In this document: positions 57,957 to 64,000 of the stretch, one piece after another | Layout of the letters: the number at the start of each line of letters is the position of its first letter | How positions within the stretch are numbered: position 1 is the first letter of the stretch | Assembly (NCBI GenBank): GCA_011319805.1 | Contig: SJRY01000226.1 | Location: 35,745 to 99,744 of the forward strand | DNA length: 64,000 bases | Source of the DNA: Macrocybe gigantea | Taxonomy: Eukaryota; Basidiomycota; Agaricomycetes; Agaricales; Callistosporiaceae | Direction: 5' to 3' | Position numbers and translations under genes: made by a program | Notes under the pieces: model-generated | What the model saw: only the letters and a program-made list of their open reading frames with translations | Told to the model about the DNA's origin: nothing | Database searches by the model: none

Positions 57957-60900
57957 ATGAACCGACCGAAAGGAAAGGGAAACAAGGCGAAGAAGCCTAC
58001 TTCGGCGCCTCAGCAAAGCTCAAGCACCGGCATGTCGTCGAGAAACACCAGTACCACTAGGCTCGAGTCCATTCAAGAGGCTCTTCAAAAGCGCAGAGAG
58101 AAACGAGCTGCTCATGCAGCCAGCAAAGCGAAGGGGCTACAATCCATGAAGGAAAGGGTTCGTCTCATACGATACAGGTTCTGGGCGTTGCAGTGGCTCA
58201 CAGATTGCTCTCTTGATCAGGGAAATTCCTTCTTTAAGAGCGGACTGTACGACGTGGCTGCGACGATTTATTCGGAAGTGTTGGATACGTACGGGCCGGA
58301 CCCCACGATTCTGTCGAACTTGGCGGCGACGCTTCTGAAACTAGAAAGGTTTGCATCGGAGTAAAGCAGAGTTTATGCACTGACCGAGGTCCTTTTTTCT
58401 GAACAGCTACGATGATGCGGAAGATGCTGCAACCCAAGCTCTCAGATACGATCCTCATAATATTAAGGCCAGATATCGCCGTGGGTTGGCTCGGAAAGAG
58501 TTGGGCTTCTACAAAGCAGCCATGGTTGGTAAGTATCTATTACACGTGCTATCCATTTGCACCTAAACTGGTTCATCCAGACTTCGAAACCGTCGTGCGC
58601 CATGATCCGAGCTGCACCGAAGCCAAACAGCATTATGAGGAGGCCAGATTTCTCAGCGAATTAACGGGAGAAGACGAAGAGGATCTAACTGATGTGGAGA
58701 GCGTGGATGATTGGCCATGCTTTGACGATGAAGCTGACACCATCTCTGACGGATCTGAATCTTCGGATTATTTCCATGCCGGCAACGGTATCCCATGTCG
58801 CTACTACAATCATCAGGGTTGCAACAGGGGCGAGGACTGCGGATATTGCCATGCACCAGATAGCAGGAGTGTCCGCGATGAACTGTGAGTGTATGTCTCA
58901 TTTGTTGGGCGCTATTTACAACCATGACAGAGGGAAGAACGTCTGCTTCCACTTTCTACTCGACCGGTGCAAGTATGGTCCCAAGTGTGTCTATTCGCAT
59001 ACGGCAGAGTATTTGCCGAAAGGGTGGTGGCACGACCCGGAAGAAATGTCCAATGTTCGAAGTCTGCTAGACCGTTTCAAAGATGGAGAATTCAGCATGG
59101 AAGCTTTACAGCGCCTTAGGAATGACATGGCTTCACAAAGTCATCAAAAGCCAACATCTAACAAATCTTCCAAAGGGCCCAAAGCGACGCCCGACGAGCA
59201 GCTCCTTCATACTGGCATCGCCGTCATGGAAGACATAGACGAACCTGAGACACTCGCTGAAGCCATTCTCCAGGCCGATAGTGCTCCCACGATCCCCGCA
59301 GAACAGCCTGTCGAGGACGAATCCGCTCCTCCACCTGTTCCTCCTTGCATAATGGTGCTGTCCCTTATGAACCGGGACTACTTTGCTGATATCTACAAAC
59401 CTCTTCTCTCCGCTTTATCTGCGAAGGCGAAGGTCGTCACGGCCACGACGGCCAAGGCCGCACTGGACTATCTTGGTTCGTCGAACCTTTCAGGGGTGTT
59501 GGTCGTCGACTCCGAGATCGTCGAAAAGAAACACTCCAATCTGCTTGCCAAGCTCATCGAGTTCACCAAAACTGGAGGATCTGTCGTGCTCGCGGCGGCG
59601 TTTAGCTCATTCGTGAGTCCGCCGGCGCTGCACAAATTCTTCAAGGAAGCGTGGGATCTGGACTGGGAGAGCGCGTCGTACCACCGCACGACGTTCTCCG
59701 TGAACAAGGAGCACGAGCTCATCAAGGGCAACCCGTCATTGATTCAGACGTACAGCATGAAGGCGCTCCACGTCAAGGACTACCGGCCTGATCAGGCGGT
59801 GTACATCACGAGCGAGGGCGCGCGCCTGGAAAGTCTGGTCTGGTCACCACGAAAGATTGGCGATGTGAAGGAGTCGCCCATCGTGCAAGCACAGATTGGG
59901 GACGGCCACCTTGGATACATAGGCGACGTCAATGGAGAAGAAGGGTCGGATAAAGTCGTGCTGGCCATGCTTGGGCTGCTCGACCCTGTGAAGGCGAAGC
60001 CACGCTCCGGCAAGAAGCGCGCAACTTCTGATTTCAAAGAAATTATGGCTCGACAAGTGGAGAAGCTCAGGGCGCCCGACGCATTCATCCTATTTCTCTC
60101 TCTTGAGAACGAGTCGTTCTTCGCCGACATCCATGCCCATCTAATCGAGACTTTGGAATCCAAGATACAATGGAAGCAAGCCTTCAACGCCTCATCAGCC
60201 CTCGATATGCTAGCCTCTCCGGACCTTGCCGGTGTTTTCGTGACGGACCCAGGCATAGTCCGTCACCAAAGTGCTCAGGTTTTGAAGAAGCTGGTGCAGT
60301 ACGTGCGAGAGGGCGGATCGATTGTCATCGGCGGGTTGTTCAGCACGTTCGTTCCCTGGAACGACATGGAGAAGTTCTTCAATCAAGCATGGGGCGTGAC
60401 ATGGAAACCAGGCTCTTACCACCGTACGACTTTTGTTCGCAACATGTCGCATTCCATGATCCAAGCGAATTCAACACTGCCATCGTCTTACAGCATGAAA
60501 GCGCTGCATGTGGGACATCTGGGCCCAAACGACGCTCTGTACCTGCCGTCAGAAGACTCGCATCTGGAGTCTATGGTGTTCCCGCCTATGCCAATCAATG
60601 ACCTTACCGAGTCTCCCGCTGTTCAGACTCAGGTTGGTAAGGGTCTTTTGGGGTACCTCGGAGATGTCAATGCTGAGAAAGCGTCCTCCGACGTCGTGCT
60701 GGCGATGCTTGGCCTCTTGGACTCTTTCGACCGCAAGACGGAGGGCGAAGGATCGAGCGACGAAGACTTGGCGAATGGAGTGGCTGTGCGCTCCGATCCC
60801 TTTGTCATGATCCTGTCCTTCAAATCAAAGGCGACTTTCACGACGGAGCAGAGCAAGTTCCTCAGCGCGCTCAAAGGCAAGGTCGAGGTGCTGCATGGCC

Positions 60901-61424
60901 TGTCGAAGGCGCGCGTGCTGGACCTCCTGCCCTCCCCAGACCTGCTCGGGCTGATCGTGACTGACGCAGAGGTCGCGTCGATCCGGACCCGGCCTTTCGC
61001 CGCGCGGCTCGCCGAGTACGTCAAGGCGGGCGGCACGATCGTTCTCACGGGCTCGTTCACGCGCAACGTCACGCCTGGCGCGCTCGAGTTTTTCTTCAAG
61101 AAATGGTGGGACCTTCCATGGTCCATGGGCGGTCGCACTCAGACTCCTATCAAGGCAAACGCGAAGCATGACATGGTGAAGGCAGTCCAGGCCTTGCCTG
61201 GCTCGTTGACGGTGCATGGACCACATCTTAAGGGTGTCTCACCGAGTGCGGTCGTGTATTCTGCGTCGCAAGGCTCGCAGATGTATAAGCCGCTGAAAGA
61301 TGTGACGCAGGCAGCCGTTTTGAGGACCAACATTGAGAAGGGACGTCTTGCTTACGTTGGCGAGATGAACCTCAACGACGAACATTGGACGAGCGTTGTA
61401 TTCGCGATGCTCGGCATAGCATAG
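57957..61424 (+). CDS. TPR - tandem CCCH zinc finger - triplicated Rossmann-like domain protein
   Basis: Five exons (57957-58157, 58221-58348, 58407-58528, 58581-58884, 58931-61424), all in phase, give 1082 aa. The basic N-terminus (RPKGKGNKAKKPTSAP) is followed by TPR helices at ~67-145 (GNSFFKSGLYDVAATIYSEV, PTILSNLAATLLKLE, NIKARYRRGLARKELGFY). An acidic linker leads to two CCCH fingers, each C-x7-C-x5-C-x3-H: CRYYNHQGCNRGEDCGYCH at ~222 and CFHFLLDRCKYGPKCVYSH at ~257. The last exon holds the same ~210-residue domain three times, at about 391-605, 636-852 and 875-1082. Each copy reads like ILSL...LLGVLVTD...LVEYVKxGGSIVLxG, then an FF..W.L.W segment, a YHRT-type motif and GxLGYxGDVN..VVLAMLGL. 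The fold looks like a flavodoxin/glutamine-amidotransferase-like (ThuA-type) Rossmann domain. RNA binding by the fingers is inferred; the role of the triple domain is unknown. Confidence 0.85.
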
Positions 61425-61655
61425 GCTTTTCGAACGTGCAAGTCCATGATCATTTACATATACCCATTCACGCATGCATTCTGTCCCTGGACTTTCCTTT
61501 GCAGTTGCAAGTTTCCATATGTTTCTCTTGCTCCTTATTTCTTCTCATCCCATGGCAAAACGCACATTCTTTCTAACGAGCTGTTTTAGCGTAATAATTA
61601 AGCATGCCGCTTTAATCCCATATAACATTAATCTAGTCAGTTTACTGCACATTTA
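61425..61655. other. 3' flank
   Basis: 3' side of the TPR-CCCH gene up to the MITE; AT-rich, no gene. Confidence 0.4.
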
Positions 61656-61686
61656 CTGTCCTTTTCAGGCAAGTTTGCACATGACA
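61656..61686 (+). repeat. MITE left inverted repeat
   Basis: Identical, inverted, to 62047-62077. Confidence 0.9.
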
Positions 61687-62046
61687 TTTCTCACAAGAAA
61701 AAAACTCCTGAAACAGCGGCTCATAACTCGACAAGGACTGGGCGCAACTCGCAGAAACACATACCAGTCACATCGGAAGGACTTGCGGAACCCGTTCCAT
61801 ACTGACCGAGGGATGTAGGATGACATTTCGGAGTTTCGGGATTTCGGAGTTTGGGACTTTCGGCAGGGGTGTAAATCTTTGGAATTTGTTCACCACTTCA
61901 TTCTGAGTGTCTGCAGCCCTCGGTCTATGCAGAACAGATACCGCCACCCCTTGCGATGCAACTGATATGTGTTTCGGCGAGTTGCACTAAGTTGTTGTCA
62001 CACACAATCAAATCCGATTCAGGATGGCTTTTTTTTCGCAGAAAAC

Positions 62047-62077
62047 TGTCATGTGCAAACTTGCCTGAAAAGGACAG
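62047..62077 (-). repeat. MITE right inverted repeat
   Basis: Identical, inverted, to 61656-61686. Confidence 0.9.
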
Positions 62078-62399
62078 TAAACGCTCACCGCATTCAATGA
62101 ACTGTTCGTGCGAAGAAACATAAACGGAAAAGCAGGTCCTTGGAGAAGCGAATTTATTTAAGATTAAGGCGCATCGTTGTCTAGGAAAACAGACTAAGTT
62201 TTATGGCGAGGGTGAAAATATTGGTGAAGGAGGGAGCTAGAAGTAACAGGCACCAAGACTCGAGAGGAAATAGCAACGGTATAAAACTTCAATCGAGTAT
62301 CCCAGCTTAGGGTACGTCGCGAGACCACGGAGTGACTTTATGGACGACGGCCTAATCTAGACGCCGATCAGATGTCAGTTAATTCACGGATATGGAGTA
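62078..62399. other. spacer between two transposable elements
   Basis: No gene seen; T/A-rich. Confidence 0.4.
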
Positions 62400-63361
62400 C
62401 TAACACCGACCCAAACATCGGTCAGGACCCACCTTTCGGACAGCTCGAATATCTCGCCACATATTGGCTCTACCCACACCAAAGTTGATATCTGACACCT
62501 AGGACAACTATTAAAGTACTTCAATGAAGTTAGTATTGTATAAAATATGGTATCTGACCAGAGCGTAGAAAAGCAGTTTGTCACGCCTGCCGACAAATGC
62601 CGCGTCAGAGCAACGTCGGAGTTTGATATCCAGAAATGGAATGAACAGCAAATGCGTCGCGTCGCGTCAGTTTGCCTCTCATGCCCGCTGCGCGGAAATC
62701 CACAAGGCATCGCGATCGACGTTCAAATAACCCAAGTTATGAAGCCCGCGTGCAGGACGCGCTGGAACGCATCGCTACTGGAGAGTACAGCAGCTTCCGG
62801 AAAGCTGAAGCGGCAACAGGAGTGAGTGATAAAACACGAGAATGAACCTTGCCCATGCTGAAATCCTAGATTCCATCTTCGACGCTTTCTGACAGGGCAA
62901 AGAGACGACACGCGCCATGGAAAGACTCCAGCGCGGTGCGGCAGCTCCTCACACTGGAACAGAAGCAAACCATTCTCGATTGGATAGCACATCGGAGGAG
63001 CATCGGCTTGCCGTTTTCACCCGCTGATATCCGCACCGATTGCAGCATATCATTATAATAATTATCATCCCTACTACACTGATAATACTTACGATCAAGC
63101 TTACGATGCTTCTAATATGCCAGATCATTATCATCAGGCAGCCAGTATTACTTTTCTCACCAGCGATATCTTGAGAATAATTTTAATCGTAGTATACAAC
63201 CATCTAGTAGCAATCTGTATATAATTCTTCTGTTCTTTGCGACGGGATACAGTGAGCATTCGGAGCGTCCGACCACTGGGTCCGGCGGAGTTCAAATATG
63301 TCACTTGTCACATTGTGACTGTCTGAAAGGTGGGTCTGACCGATGTTTGGGTCGGTGTTAG
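62400..63361 (+). mobile_element. 962-bp pogo/Tc1-like element, internally shortened
   Basis: Both ends begin CTAACACCGACCCAAACATC and stay similar for ~45 bp as inverted repeats (…GGTCAG, then ACCCACCTTTC). Both ends are flanked by TA (62398-62399 and 63362-63363). Within the repeat, ACCGA...TCGGT forms a small hairpin. The only gene is a 109-codon reading frame with a pogo-type DNA-binding region and no DDE catalytic part, so the element is non-autonomous. Confidence 0.8.
62681..63058 (+). CDS. truncated pogo-type transposase: DNA-binding half only
   Basis: Exons 62681-62821 and 62870-63058 (GTGAGT...CCTAG) give 109 aa, open and in phase. The first helix-turn-helix (psq-like) reads VQDALERIATGEYSSFRKAE and AATGIPSSTLSDRAKRR. 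The second, CENP-B/Tc5-like, starts LLTLEQKQTILDWIAHRRS and GLPFSPADIR. It then ends in DCSISL and a stop, far short of the DDE domain. The clean start, intron and frame suggest that a DNA-binding protein could still be made. Confidence 0.7.
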
Positions 63362-63557
63362 TAAGCATTGGTGGAGGGTGGATATAAATGAGCGGCGGCA
63401 ATCACGCAAAGTGAGTAAAAAAAATGGTATCATGATTATATCACAAGGTATGACATCAGCCTCTTGGTGGATAGCCTAGTACTGAACCAAAGGATACGCC
63501 CCTACACTCTGAGGATACTCGAGGCTAGGCGTTTTTAGTAAGACGATCAAAGGTTGT
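63362..63557. other. spacer
   Basis: 3' flank of the second GH12 gene; no gene. Confidence 0.4.
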
Positions 63558-64000
63558 TTAGTTGACGGATATCGAGTAACCGTCGGTGGTGAGCTGAGCC
63601 GACCCTACCCATGAGTGTGTTCAATACCATGCCGTTGAATGAAGCGGATGCGGAATGCTTACCGACGAACGGTTCAGTGCCTGCCTGTGCTTGAACAAGG
63701 TAATTCGACGATGGCACATTCTGATTCGAAATAAGGTAGTCTGCGACATGTAAGGTCGGAAGATGAATCTTAAAAACAAGGGTCAAGATCAAACACGTAC
63801 CGAAGAAAGCCTTGAGTCACCGCTATAGCTTGTGATCTCGTTGGTTGCAAGGAATGAGTAGACGGTCCAGGTCTTGACCGTTCCTTTGTACAGAGTCCAG
63901 CTCACGCCTCCGATTTGACCGTGGCAATTTGAGAACCGGCCGGACGTGCACTTTAATAACAGCAGCATCAAAGGTTAATTAATATGGTAGATCTGGTGAC
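63558..64000 (-). CDS. secreted GH12 endoglucanase / xyloglucanase (copy 2, 5' part outside window)
   Basis: C-terminal exons of a second GH12 gene: SQIATV, GGVSWTLYKGTVKTWTVYSF, LATNEITSYSGD, YLISNQNVPSSNYLV and [15 protein letters not shown] (acid/base Glu), ending DGYSISVN at 63558. Introns sit where copy 1 has them (before GSAQL and before YLISNQ). Two single-base losses are apparent: an A in the run at ~63917 and a C at ~63820. With these the frame runs SQIATVKIGGV and SGDLKAFF. The signal peptide and nucleophile Glu lie beyond the window end. Confidence 0.8.

Larger units (their letters stand above)
61656..62077. mobile_element. 422-bp MITE with perfect 31-bp terminal inverted repeats, TA flanks
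   Basis: The first 31 bases (CTGTCCTTTTCAGGCAAGT...) return exactly, inverted, at 62047-62077. Both ends are flanked by TA (61654-61655 and 62078-62079), the target duplication of Tc1/mariner-type elements. The inside has no open frame. Similarity between the arms continues imperfectly inward (TTTCT plus an A-run on each side). Confidence 0.85.

Noticed and set aside
1..64000. CRISPR arrays, rRNA or tRNA genes
   Set aside because: No regularly spaced direct repeats, no rRNA-like stretches and no cloverleaf were recognised; the window is fungal nuclear DNA.

Overview
The window is nuclear DNA of a filamentous basidiomycete, most likely an Agaricomycete (mushroom-forming fungus). Almost every gene is split by many short introns of about 45 to 80 bp. 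The gene content fits: basidiomycete-type DUF6593 and DUF6697 proteins, an F-box/LRR protein, a GT1 UDP-glycosyltransferase, an intersectin-like endocytic RhoGEF, and secreted plant-cell-wall enzymes of families GH45, GH28 and GH12 (two copies). Exon structures below were worked out by hand from reading frames, GT/GC...AG borders, splice phase and family motifs.

Layout. 0-10.8 kb: end of an unknown gene, a protein with repeated LLDKIG motifs, CDC73 (Paf1 complex), a GT1 glycosyltransferase, a DUF6593 protein, inositol polyphosphate multikinase and a small unknown protein. 12.7-27 kb: F-box protein, a ~1980-residue EH-SH3-SH3-DH-PH intersectin-like protein, a short-chain reductase, a coiled-coil DUF6697 protein and COA1. 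27.3-43.9 kb: GH45 endoglucanase, mitochondrial TrpRS, NatC subunit NAA35/Mak10, an aldo-keto reductase, a secreted low-complexity protein, the mitochondrial RNA helicase SUV3 and mitoribosomal mS33. 44-51 kb: an unknown protein, a cytochrome P450, a GH28 polygalacturonase and a THI20-type thiamine enzyme. 51.3-64 kb is transposon-rich: a 3.7-kb PIF/Harbinger element, a 422-bp MITE with perfect 31-bp inverted repeats, and a 962-bp pogo-like element that codes only for a DNA-binding domain. These lie around two GH12 genes and a TPR-CCCH protein whose C-terminal half is one domain present three times.

Relations between genes. Several gene pairs are divergent over 80-200 bp and may share promoters (IPMK/98-aa protein, DUF6697/COA1, TrpRS/NAA35, SUV3/mS33). 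Four of these eight genes act in mitochondria. The wall-degrading enzymes are spread over 36 kb and do not form an operon-like cluster; no secondary-metabolite cluster is evident.

Caution on sequence quality. At least a dozen otherwise well-preserved genes, including near-essential ones, carry apparent one-base deletions, mostly in short C, G, A or T runs. This looks like uncorrected indel error in the assembly rather than mass pseudogenisation. Frames have been described across these points, but no corrected sequence is given.
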